The notes under the pieces are model-generated. The model saw only the letters and a program-made list of their open reading frames with translations. It was not told where the DNA came from and did no database searches. A stretch of DNA of 64,000 nucleotides from Winogradskyella vincentii (GTDB taxonomy: Bacteria > Bacteroidota > Bacteroidia > Flavobacteriales > Flavobacteriaceae), in contig NZ_JAIUJS010000002.1 in assembly GCF_020166345.1 (NCBI RefSeq), positions 538,904-602,903 on the forward strand. The letters are read 5' to 3'. Made by a program: the position numbers and the translations under genes. Positions 56,072 through 64,000 of this stretch are shown in pieces. Position 1 is the stretch's first letter. Each line of letters starts with the position of its first letter.

Positions 56072-57514
56072 ATGAAAAAATCAATCATCATAGCAGTTTT
56101 ACTATTTGGTCTAATTGCTCAAGCACAAAATAAAAAATGGACTCTTAAGGAGTGTGTAGAATACGCTCTAGAGAATAACATTTCTGTTAAGCAAAGTGAA
56201 TTAGATGTTGAGCTTGCGGATATAGAAAAACTAACCGCTAAAGGTAATTTTGTTCCAGGTATCAATGCAGGTGGTGGAGTTTCTGAGAACACAGGTTTAA
56301 GTTTTGATCCAGTAACCAATAATGCACGGACTACAACATTTTTATCTGCTTCCGGGAGTATAAATATGAGCTATACTTTGTTTGATGGTTTAAGAAATTT
56401 TAGACAATTACAAAGAGCAGATATATCCAAGTTAGCAAGTCAATATCGTTTAGACAAAATGAAAGATGATATTTCATTATTTGTTGCTAACGGATATCTT
56501 CAAGTTATTCTTAACAAGGCGAATTTAAAAGTCTTGATTTCACAAAATGAAGTTACCAAGGAACAGATTCAAAGAACTGAAGAATTAGTTGAAGCTGGTT
56601 CATTACCACGTGGTGACCTACTTGAAATTAAAGCTACAGATGCAAGTGAACAGCAATCAATAATAAATGCGCAAAACAATGTTCAAATATCTTTAATTAG
56701 CCTAGCTCAATTATTATTGATTAAAGACTATGAAGATTTTGATATAGAAGATGAAGGATACAATATTGTAGACGACGGTGTATCTTCAAGAGATGTTGCT
56801 GACATTATTGCATCAGCAAAGGAAAACAGGTCTGAAATTAAAATTGCAGAGCAAAACGTGGAGCTTGCGCAAAAGGATTTACAGATTTCAAAAGGTTCTA
56901 ATTATCCTACATTAAGTGCGTTTTTTGGTTATAACACAAGATACGCCAATACTCCAAATTTCTCACAGGAAGTTGATCCTAATAACCCTACAATTACTAC
57001 TCAAATAGGTACTGTAGAGGCGACAGGTCAGTCAGTTGTAGCTGAGTTTCCTAACACATCACTAGTTGAAGTTCCAGCAGATCCACTTTTAGATCAATTA
57101 TATCTTAATGATGGTATTGGTTATGGGTTACAACTAAATATTCCTATATTAAATGGCTTTAATATTAAAGGTAGTGTTCAAAGAAGTAGAGTAAGTCTAG
57201 AGCGTGCAAAGTTCCAATTAGAACAAGCTGAACTAGATTTAGAATCTACTGTATACCAGGCATATGTAGATGCTAAAGGATCATTAAAATCATATGAAGC
57301 TGCACAGTTAGCTTTAGAATCGCAAGAACTTGCATATTCTTACGCTAAGGAACGCTATGATGTTGGTTTAACTAATGCATTTGACTTTAGTCAATCTAAA
57401 CTGAGATACGACAATGCTAGTATAGAATTAAATAGAGCTAAATACGATTACATATTTAAATTGAAAGTTCTCGAATTATATTTTGGAATTCCAGCAACTG
57501 AATTAAAGTTTTGA
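56072..57514 (+). CDS. TolC family outer-membrane efflux protein
   Basis: 480 residues. Signal peptide (KKSIIIAVLLFGLIAQAQ), then two OEP repeats, each a helical pair followed by strands; WTLKECVEYALENNISVKQS at the start and SYAKERYDVGLTNAFDFSQS near the end are typical. It forms the trimeric outer-membrane channel. Its stop overlaps the region just before the second adaptor start. Confidence 0.92.
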   Translation: MKKSIIIAVLLFGLIAQAQNKKWTLKECVEYALENNISVKQSELDVELADIEKLTAKGNFVPGINAGGGVSENTGLSFDPVTNNARTTTFLSASGSINMSYTLFDGLRNFRQLQRADISKLASQYRLDKMKDDISLFVANGYLQVILNKANLKVLISQNEVTKEQIQRTEELVEAGSLPRGDLLEIKATDASEQQSIINAQNNVQISLISLAQLLLIKDYEDFDIEDEGYNIVDDGVSSRDVADIIASAKENRSEIKIAEQNVELAQKDLQISKGSNYPTLSAFFGYNTRYANTPNFSQEVDPNNPTITTQIGTVEATGQSVVAEFPNTSLVEVPADPLLDQLYLNDGIGYGLQLNIPILNGFNIKGSVQRSRVSLERAKFQLEQAELDLESTVYQAYVDAKGSLKSYEAAQLALESQELAYSYAKERYDVGLTNAFDFSQSKLRYDNASIELNRAKYDYIFKLKVLELYFGIPATELKF

Positions 57515-57516
57515 TT

Positions 57517-58818
57517 ATGAGTAAAACAGTAAAAATTATTTTAGGAATTGTTGTTCTTATGTTAATTCTGCTTATTGCAGGGTCTAAGATGGGATGGTTT
57601 GGCAAACAAGGAAACTTTAAGGAAGTTACAGTTAAGGAGGTTGCATTAAAAGACATTATTGAAACTGTATCTGCAACTGGTAAAATTCAACCAGAAGTTG
57701 AAGTTAATATATCATCAGAAGTTTCTGGTGAGATACTAGAATTACCATTTAAAGAAGGCCAAGAAGTTAAAAAAGGTGACTTGTTAGTCAGAGTTAATCC
57801 AGATTTAATTCAGTCAGCAGTAAATAGATCGCAAGCTACATATCAAAATGTAAGGGCAAATCTAGAGCAGGCAGAAGCTACTTTAAAACAGGCAAAAGCA
57901 GATTATGATAGAAACAAAGCCTTATTCAATAAGGGTGTAATTTCTAAAGCAGATTGGGACAGATCTATAGCTAGTTATGAAACTGCTGTTGCTGGTAAAA
58001 GTTCGGCTTATTATAGTGTTCAAAGTGCTGCAGCAACTGTTAATGAGGCTAAGGATAATTTAAATAGAACAACCATTTTTGCTCCAATGAGTGGTACAAT
58101 TTCTCTGCTAAGCGTTGAAGAAGGTGAACGAGTAGTAGGTACGCAGCAAATGGCGGGTACTGAGATTCTTAGGGTAGCCAATTTACAGAATATGGAAGTT
58201 GAGGTTGATGTAAATGAAAATGATATTGTTAAAGTAAATATTGGAGATTCTACGATTGTTGAAGTAGATGCTTATTTAAAGAAAGAGTTTAAAGGGATAG
58301 TTACAGAGATCGCAAATTCTGCAGCTGGTAATCTGGCTGCCGATCAAGTAACTAACTTTAAGGTAAAAGTGAGAATATTAGAAGAATCATATCAAGATCT
58401 TACGGAAGGTAAACCAGAAAGTTATTCTCCATTTAGGCCTGGTATGACTGCAACAGTGGATATTATAACAAAGACTCGTAAAGATGCAATTGCGGTTCCT
58501 ATTAGTGCAATTGTAATTAAAACAGATACCAGTTCAACTAAGAAGCCGTATTCAAAAAACAATGCGGAAGGAGACGATGAACCAGTAGAAGAACAAAAAT
58601 TTGAATGCGTTTTTGTAAATGATGGTGGAAAGGCAAAATTAAGAGTAGTAGAAACTGGTATTCAAGATGATACCTCAATAGAAATTGTTTCGGGATTAGA
58701 AGAAAATGATAAGATTATAACAGGGCCATATAATATGGTTTCAAAAACGTTAAAACCTGGCGATCTTATTGAAGAAAAGAATAAGAAACCAGAATCATCT
58801 GATACAAGTTCAGAATAG
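57517..58818 (+). CDS. HlyD/MacA-like periplasmic adaptor (second of two)
   Basis: 433 residues from the ATG at 57517, two bases after the tolC stop; a TTG at 57511 would overlap that stop. N-terminal helix, lipoyl half-motif VNISSEVSGEILELPFKEGQ, coiled-coil hairpin (about 95-170), FAPMSGTISLLSVEEGERVV, then barrel and membrane-proximal domains and an acidic/serine tail. A second adaptor on the other side of tolC suggests one per permease or two pump forms sharing a channel. Confidence 0.9.
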   Translation: MSKTVKIILGIVVLMLILLIAGSKMGWFGKQGNFKEVTVKEVALKDIIETVSATGKIQPEVEVNISSEVSGEILELPFKEGQEVKKGDLLVRVNPDLIQSAVNRSQATYQNVRANLEQAEATLKQAKADYDRNKALFNKGVISKADWDRSIASYETAVAGKSSAYYSVQSAAATVNEAKDNLNRTTIFAPMSGTISLLSVEEGERVVGTQQMAGTEILRVANLQNMEVEVDVNENDIVKVNIGDSTIVEVDAYLKKEFKGIVTEIANSAAGNLAADQVTNFKVKVRILEESYQDLTEGKPESYSPFRPGMTATVDIITKTRKDAIAVPISAIVIKTDTSSTKKPYSKNNAEGDDEPVEEQKFECVFVNDGGKAKLRVVETGIQDDTSIEIVSGLEENDKIITGPYNMVSKTLKPGDLIEEKNKKPESSDTSSE

Positions 58819-58835
58819 TAGAAATATTTTTTCTA

Positions 58836-59504
58836 ATGGCATTATTGCTTAATATAGAAACAGCAACAACTAATTGTTCAGTCTCTCTATCGAAAGATGG
58901 AGAGACTTTAGTTTTAAAGGAAGACAATAGTCTTAGTTATTCTCACGCTGAAACTTTACATGTTTTTATTGATGAAGTCTTTAAAACGGCAAATTTAGAA
59001 CCATCAAATATTGATGCCGTTGCAGTTAGTAAGGGGCCAGGTTCTTATACTGGATTACGTATAGGAGTATCTTCTGCTAAAGGCATTTGTTATGCCTTAA
59101 ATAAACCATTGATTTCCGTTGATACCTTAAAAAGTCTTGCTTGCCAAGTTAAAGTAGAAAAGGGATTTATTATACCTATGCTAGACGCCCGCAGAATGGA
59201 AGTTTATTCCTCAGTTTTTAGTTATGACTTAAACCAAGTTAGAGAAATAGAAGCCCAAGTAATAGACGAAAATAGTTTTGACGATTATCTAAATGAAGAA
59301 CCGGTTTATTTTATAGGTAGTGGTGTCGAAAAAACAAAGTCTATAATTAATCACCCTAATGCAATTTTTATAGATAACAAATTACCATCTGCTAACCAGA
59401 TGTCAGTTTTATCTGAAATCAAATATAAAAAAAGCGACACCGAAGATGTCGCTTATTTTGAACCTTATTACTTAAAGGATTTTGTTGCTATAAAAAAGGC
59501 TTAA
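58836..59504 (+). CDS. tsaB: tRNA threonylcarbamoyladenosine biosynthesis protein TsaB
   Basis: 222 residues. ASKHA-fold N-terminus LLNIETATTNCSVSLSKDG, then YSHAETLHVFIDEV and VSKGPGSYTGLRIGVSSAKG, the TsaB hallmark. It scaffolds TsaD in making t6A at position 37 of ANN-decoding tRNAs. It starts 17 bases after the efflux cluster. Its last codons overlap the convergent mscS gene by four bases, and a minus-strand terminator lies inside its coding sequence. Confidence 0.94.
   Translation: MALLLNIETATTNCSVSLSKDGETLVLKEDNSLSYSHAETLHVFIDEVFKTANLEPSNIDAVAVSKGPGSYTGLRIGVSSAKGICYALNKPLISVDTLKSLACQVKVEKGFIIPMLDARRMEVYSSVFSYDLNQVREIEAQVIDENSFDDYLNEEPVYFIGSGVEKTKSIINHPNAIFIDNKLPSANQMSVLSEIKYKKSDTEDVAYFEPYYLKDFVAIKKA
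59427..59454 (-). terminator. minus-strand terminator inside tsaB
   Basis: On the minus strand: AAGCGACA, a 7-base loop containing CTTCGG, TGTCGCTT, then a run to seven T. An ideal intrinsic terminator for the mscS transcript, 47 bases past the mscS stop, placed in the last 80 bases of the tsaB coding sequence. On the plus strand it is followed only by ATTTTG, so it should not stop tsaB. Confidence 0.75.
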
Positions 59505-60313
59505 CCTTGTTTATGTATCTCAACTTGATGTGGATATGGAATTTCAATTCCAGCCTTATCTAATTCAATCTTCACATTTTCATGTGTTTCAAAATATACA
59601 TCCCAATAATCAGCAACATTACACCAAGGTCTTACAGCAAAGTTTACTGAGCTATCTGCTAATTCCGAAACATTTACTGTAGGAGCAGGGTCTTTTAATA
59701 CTTTTGAGTTAGAAGTAAGTACTTGCATTAAAACCTCTTTAGTCTGTTTTATATCAGCATCATAGCTTACGCCAAAGGTCAAATCAACACGAAGAATACC
59801 TTCAGTGCTATAATTCACAATATTTCCATTAGACAAAGCACCATTTGGAATTATTACCTCTTTATTTGTTGGTGTATTTAATTTAGTTGTGAAAATTTCT
59901 ATTTCTTTTACAACTCCCAATTCTCCTTGGGCTTCAATTAAATCTCCGATTTTAAAGGGTTTAAATATCATTATCAAAACACCACCAGCAAAGTTTCCTA
60001 GTGATCCTTGAAGAGCTAATCCAATTGCCAAACCTGCGGCCGCGATAACAGCGGCAAATGAAGTCGTTTCAATACCCATTGTACCTAGTACAACAATGAA
60101 TAATATAATTTTTAAGATCCAATTAGTTAAGTTGACAAGAAACTTCTTTAAGCTTTCATCATAATTGGCTTTGTTCATTGCTTTTTTTAGACCTTTCAAA
60201 ATCAGTTTAATAATCCAGCTACCAATAATCCAAATTACAATAGCTCCAATTACTTTTGGTCCGAAATCAATAATCAATTCGTAACCTTTGTCAATCCATT
60301 TTTGTGTATCCAT
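59501..60313 (-). CDS. small-conductance mechanosensitive channel, MscS family
   Basis: 270 residues, close to E. coli MscS. Three helices: about 15-38, 62-82 and the pore helix 85-115 (TSFAAVIAAAGLAIGLALQGSLGNFAGG), with the Gly/Ala pattern of TM3. The beta domain follows (KPFKIGDLIEAQGELGVVKEI, IPNGALSNGNIVNYS) and an alpha/beta C-terminal cage. It opens under osmotic downshock. The minus-strand order is NFU, dodecin, mscS; a terminator separates dodecin from mscS. Confidence 0.94.
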   Translation of the reverse strand: MDTQKWIDKGYELIIDFGPKVIGAIVIWIIGSWIIKLILKGLKKAMNKANYDESLKKFLVNLTNWILKIILFIVVLGTMGIETTSFAAVIAAAGLAIGLALQGSLGNFAGGVLIMIFKPFKIGDLIEAQGELGVVKEIEIFTTKLNTPTNKEVIIPNGALSNGNIVNYSTEGILRVDLTFGVSYDADIKQTKEVLMQVLTSNSKVLKDPAPTVNVSELADSSVNFAVRPWCNVADYWDVYFETHENVKIELDKAGIEIPYPHQVEIHKQG

Positions 60314-60333
60314 ACTTATTAATCTTATTCTTT

Positions 60334-60362
60334 AAAAAAGACCCGATTTTCACCGAGTCTTT
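60334..60362 (-). terminator. terminator between dodecin and mscS
   Basis: On the minus strand AAAGACTCGG pairs with TCGGGTCTTT (two wobbles) around TGAAAA, followed by a T tract. It closes the dodecin transcript. Confidence 0.65.
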
Positions 60363-60370
60363 AATTCAAA

Positions 60371-60571
60371 TTATTTTACTTCAAAGGTGAGCTTTAGATT
60401 CACTCTAAATTCAGTGACGTCATCCCCTTTTACAATTGCACTTTGATCTTGTACATAAACTGAGCGAATGTTTTTTACTGTCTTCGCTGCTTCTTTTACA
60501 GCTTTCTTAGTAGCATCCTCCCAGCTTTTATCTGAGTTAGATAGTACTTCAATTACTTTTAATACTGCCAT
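60371..60571 (-). CDS. dodecin family flavin-binding protein
   Basis: 66 residues. KVIEVLSNSDKSWEDATKKAV (with the flavin-stacking Trp) and RSVYVQDQSAIVKGDDVTEFRVNLKLTFEV match dodecin throughout. The dodecameric shell stores riboflavin or FMN, or binds CoA, to limit free flavin. Single-gene transcript with a terminator right after the stop. Confidence 0.93.
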   Translation of the reverse strand: MAVLKVIEVLSNSDKSWEDATKKAVKEAAKTVKNIRSVYVQDQSAIVKGDDVTEFRVNLKLTFEVK

Positions 60572-60638
60572 AATAATATAATTTAAGTTATTTTTTGTTA
60601 CTTATTTTAAGACACGTTTAATTTAAACTGGTCACCTT

Positions 60639-61541
60639 TTAATTGTTTATGGCATCCACAGTGATTTCAGTATCATTCAACATTTCTTTGAGCATATTTT
60701 CAATACCGTTTTTTAATGTAAATGTAGAAGATGGACAACCACTGCAAGCACCTTGTAATAATACCTGTACCTTCTTTGTAGTTTCATCATAAGACTTAAA
60801 CTCAATATTTCCACCATCGCTTGCAACCGCAGGTTTAACATATTCCTCTAAAATATTTACTATGTTTTTAGATGTGTCATCTAGAGCTTCAAATTTTTGT
60901 TCTATCGCCTCTTCGGTTTTATTAAGTTGTTGCGGAGCATTATCGTTCAAAATGGTTTTGCCATTTTCAACATAGCCTTTAATAAACTCTCTTAATTGCA
61001 AAGTAATTTCCTCCCATTCTACGATGTCAAATTTTGTAATTGACACATAATTTTTATCAATAAAAACATTTTTCACAAAGGGAAATTGAAACAATTCAGT
61101 TGCAAAAGGAGATGGTTTTGCATCTTCTATTGATGAAAACTCGTAAAGGTTAGCAACTAATACTTTGTTGCAAACAAATTTTAAAACACTTGGGTTTGGA
61201 GTACTTTCAGCATAAACAGTAACTGCTGCTTTTGGTTTTATTGCATCTTCAGTAACAACAATCCCGTCATTCGATAAATAATCTTCTAGTTGTTTTGCTA
61301 CTTCATCTTGAACATCCTTCCAATCAACAATGTTAAAGCGCTCAATTGCCACAAAATTTGAAGCTATATAAACCTTTTTTACAAAGGGTAAATAGAATAA
61401 TTGTTGAGCTAGTGGAGAGTCCTTGGCTTCATCAATATTGCTAAATTCAAAACTGTTATGATTAGTCAAAAATCTATCAGCCTCAAACTTCAAAATAGAA
61501 TCATTTGAGGTAGTATGTATAGAAATATTTGTTTTAGGCAT
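60639..61541 (-). CDS. NFU/NifU-type iron-sulfur carrier with two N-terminal Nfu_N domains
   Basis: 300 residues from the ATG at 61541; a TTG at 61556 is five codons upstream and less likely. Two similar Nfu_N domains lie at about 1-85 and 100-190 (SPLAQQLFYLPFVKKVYIAS versus SPFATELFQFPFVKNVFIDK). The C-terminal NifU domain has VASDGGNIEFKSY and the cluster-binding CSGC. It delivers [4Fe-4S] clusters to apoproteins. The SUF assembly genes are not in the window. Confidence 0.9.
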   Translation of the reverse strand: MPKTNISIHTTSNDSILKFEADRFLTNHNSFEFSNIDEAKDSPLAQQLFYLPFVKKVYIASNFVAIERFNIVDWKDVQDEVAKQLEDYLSNDGIVVTEDAIKPKAAVTVYAESTPNPSVLKFVCNKVLVANLYEFSSIEDAKPSPFATELFQFPFVKNVFIDKNYVSITKFDIVEWEEITLQLREFIKGYVENGKTILNDNAPQQLNKTEEAIEQKFEALDDTSKNIVNILEEYVKPAVASDGGNIEFKSYDETTKKVQVLLQGACSGCPSSTFTLKNGIENMLKEMLNDTEITVDAINN

Positions 61542-61758
61542 CTTTTTTATTTGCAAAAATATGAAATAAACGCATCAAACGTTAATCCTAAACATTATGT
61601 TTTCTATCTAATTTCTTAAGTCAATTCATATAATTTGATTAAATTTCGTGTCCAATGAAAAAATCTAATGAAAAGAAATTGTTGAAACAGGAATGATCTT
61701 TTTATTGTGTCCTAAATTCAGTTGGATTGTAATTGATTTAGGACTAATAGCTAATCAA

Positions 61759-64000
61759 TGAGAAAATTAATCTTTGTATTTGCCCTTATAACTTCATTTT
61801 ATGCTAATGCCCAAGATGTATTAATGCAAAATGGCACATTTAATAGATGTGCTCCGGATAAGTTTTTTGATTCTGGAGGTGAATTTGCAAATTATAGTAA
61901 TGGAGAAAATATTGTAACAACAATTTGTCCTCAGAACGCCGGTGAGTTCATCATATTAGATTTTTTGTCTTTTGTAACCCAGTTAGGTCTTAATCCTGAT
62001 TTTTTAAATATTTATGATGGCACGGATACAACAGCTAACTTGTTGGGTTCATTTCAAGGTGCAGTAGGCCCATTTACTGTTAGTGCATCAGATTCTAACA
62101 CATCAGGTTGTTTAACATTGGAATTTATATCACATCCAAGTGATGGAACAATCGATGGTTGGGAAGCAAATATTTTATGTGCAACAGCATGTCAGGATAT
62201 TGTTGCTTCAATTGATACGACAACTCCAGCACCAAACGGAACAGGTGTAATTAGTATTTTACCTGGTGATACAGTTGATTTTTCTGGGAGTGCAACTTTT
62301 TCAGTTGATGGTTCAAATGCTACTTACGATTGGGATTTTGGTGATGGAAATACGGCTATAGGTACTGATGTTTCTCATTTATTTCCAGTAGCAGGAACCT
62401 ATACAGTTACATTCACGGCCACAGATGATAATCCACAAGGTTGTACGGGTACAGAAACCATAACTGTTTTTGTTCTTGGTCCTAATGTTGTTGTTGATCA
62501 AGATTTGTTTACACCAGAAGAATTAATAGAGGATGTATTAGTAAATAGCCCTTGTGCATCGGTTTCAAATATTACATGGTCAACCGGAATAAATTTTAGC
62601 CCAATTGAACCAAATGGAATAGGGTACTTTTTTAGTGATGGTATCAATTTCCCTTTTGAGGATGGTGTGTTGCTAACTTCTGGAAATGCGAGTGAAGCAG
62701 AAGGGCCAAATATTGGAGGAACTATTGGTGCAGGTTCGCCTGCTTGGCCAGGAGATCCTGATTTAGACGCAATTGCTGGGACTAATACTACCAACGCTAC
62801 ATATATTCAATTCGATTTTGTCCCATTAGCTGATAATATAAGTTTTGAGTTTTTAATGGCGTCAGAAGAATACGATATGGGAAGTTTTGAATGTAATTTC
62901 TCTGATGCTTTCGCTTTCTTGTTGACAGATTCAATGGGAATTACAACCAATTTAGCAGTTCTCCCAGGAACCAATACACCAATTTTGGTAACCAATATTC
63001 ACTTAGATAATGGCTCTTGTCCTGCTCAAAATCCACAATATTTTGGTGAATATACACCCGCAGGTGGACCTCCTATAGCTTTTGACGGTAGGACCTCCGT
63101 ATTTACAGCGCAATCTGCAGTGAATCCTGGGGAGACGTATACTATTAAATTGGTAATTGGAGATGATGGTAATGGTGGGTCAGATACTATATTAGATTCA
63201 GGGGTATTTTTAAAGGCTGGAAGTTTTGATTTAGGTGGTGACCTTGGAGAGGATATTACAATTGCTTCTGGTACTGCACGTTGTGGCGGCTCATCAGTTG
63301 AGTTAGATACTAGCCTCACGGGTGCAACACATACATGGTATTATGAAGGAGTAGAAATTATGGGAGAAACTGGTTCAATGATTTCCGTTACTGAACCCGG
63401 TACATATTCAGTAGATATAGTGTTTTCTGGTGTATGTCAAGCATCAGATTCAATTTTAGTTGAATTTATTCCTAGTCCAACAGCAAGTCCAGCAATTGAT
63501 TTATTTGAATGTAGCTCTTCTGGTACAGCAGAATTTGATTTATCTCAAAATGATAATAATGTATTAGGAACGTTTGATCCATTAGATTTTGTCGTTTCCT
63601 ATCACCTAACTGAACAAAATGCAATTGACAATGTTGATGCTTTGCCAATTAATTATACCAATATTTCTAATCCTCAATTAATTTGGGCAAGAGTTGCAGA
63701 CAACTCTCAAGCTTGTTTTGATGTTGTCTCATTTAGTATTTCTACTTTTGGCCAGCCAGTGATCAATCCCGTAGCTGACATGGAGATGTGCGACGACGGC
63801 TTGAACGACGGCACAGAGCTTTTCAACCTGGATTCCCAGACGCTTGGTATTTTGGGCGCCCAGGACCCTGGTGCTTTCGATGTGACCTACCATTTGAGCT
63901 TTACTGATGCCGATGGCGGCGTCGGTGCCTTGGCGAGTCCCTTCCCCAACACGGTGAACCCCCAGCCGATCTACGTGAGGGTGGAGACCATAGGCGATGC
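61759..64000 (+). CDS. large secreted adhesin-like protein: CUB-like, PKD and choice-of-anchor-L domains plus repeats (3' end outside window; apparent frameshift in signal peptide)
   Basis: The ATG at 61759 encodes a good signal peptide start, MRKLIFVFALITSF, but that frame stops at 61824-area after MLMPKMY. The body is in another frame, open from 61800 (YANAQDVLMQNGTF...) to the window end; one extra T in the TTT at 61798-61800 would join the two. Without the signal frame, the first in-frame ATG is 61824. The body has a CUB-like N-terminal domain with paired cysteines (CAPDKFFDSGGEFANYS... IYDGTDTTANLLGSF), a PKD domain (YDWDFGDGN), a choice-of-anchor-L domain (FEFLMASEEYDMGSFECNFSDAF) and, from about 63470, repeats of about 85 residues. 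The G+C content jumps near 63750. Probably a type IX-secreted surface protein; the C-terminal sorting domain would lie outside. Confidence 0.8.

Noticed and set aside
62498..63319. Minus-strand frames opposite the adhesin
   Set aside because: The plus strand has a continuous frame with recognisable domains; these are antisense shadows.
1..64000. CRISPR arrays, insertion sequences, prophage, integrase or toxin-antitoxin genes
   Set aside because: None seen: no direct-repeat/spacer array, no transposase or integrase motif, and no terminal inverted repeats around any gene. The tRNA-Gln has no adjacent integrase or visible duplicated 3' end.

Overview
The window comes from a flavobacterium (phylum Bacteroidota, most likely a marine Flavobacteriaceae). 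The DNA is AT-rich and the genes are tightly packed. Starts mostly lack Shine-Dalgarno sequences, and several promoters fit the Bacteroidota pattern TTTG-N18-20-TAnnTTTG. Genus-level signs are the type IX secretion translocon SprA, the gliding protein RemB, and an Alternative Complex III respiratory operon. I see no insertion sequence, phage, CRISPR array or plasmid function, and no gene-free stretch over 300 bases. This is mostly core chromosome.

Layout. 1-4375: a glycan-degrading trio (GH20 hexosaminidase cut by the window edge, CutC, GH2 beta-mannosidase). 4406-6054: a membrane metallophosphoesterase and a thioredoxin-fold protein without the redox cysteines. 6051-10097 (minus): a giant DUF2723 membrane protein and a polysaccharide deacetylase. 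10253-10325: tRNA-Gln(UUG). 10378-11202 (minus): a tandem universal stress protein. 11353-15808: the rimP-nusA-infB translation/transcription operon, with a terminator-like hairpin in its leader. 15865-16245 (minus): a SPOR protein. 16456-28064: Alternative Complex III (ActABCDEF) followed by cytochrome oxidase subunits II and I. 28134-33194: ruvB, queG, maeB, ruvA. 33199-45168: the sprA gliding/secretion locus (sprA, gcvH, vanZ-like, two tonB-like genes, remB). 45172-46056 (minus): an MBL-fold hydrolase. 46204-51510: the second half of the oxidase system (heme O synthase, two subunit III proteins, subunit IV, a Sco-like pair, DUF420, a small CxxC protein). 51626-58818: an ABC/adaptor/TolC efflux system. 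58836-61541: tsaB, then mscS, dodecin and an NFU protein on the minus strand. 61759-64000: the start of a very large secreted adhesin-like protein that runs off the window.

How the parts work together. ActABCDEF oxidises menaquinol and passes electrons by cytochrome c to the aa3-type oxidase. The oxidase genes are split over two loci about 18 kb apart; the second locus supplies heme O, copper-delivery proteins and the remaining subunits. SprA and RemB belong to the gliding/secretion machinery, and the large protein at the end is a plausible type IX cargo.

Most interesting signals: (i) three consecutive genes (tonB-like, tonB-like, remB) carry the same TonB-C-like domain with a paired-cysteine motif, the third attached to a predicted outer-membrane protein; (ii) the terminal adhesin has its signal peptide one base out of frame with its body; (iii) that adhesin switches abruptly from about 28% to about 59% G+C inside one open frame near 63750; (iv) a terminator-like hairpin and a possible 17-codon leader peptide lie between the promoter and start of rimP-nusA-infB; (v) a strong minus-strand terminator is embedded in the tsaB coding sequence; (vi) a Sco-like protein lacking copper ligands sits directly before a canonical Sco.
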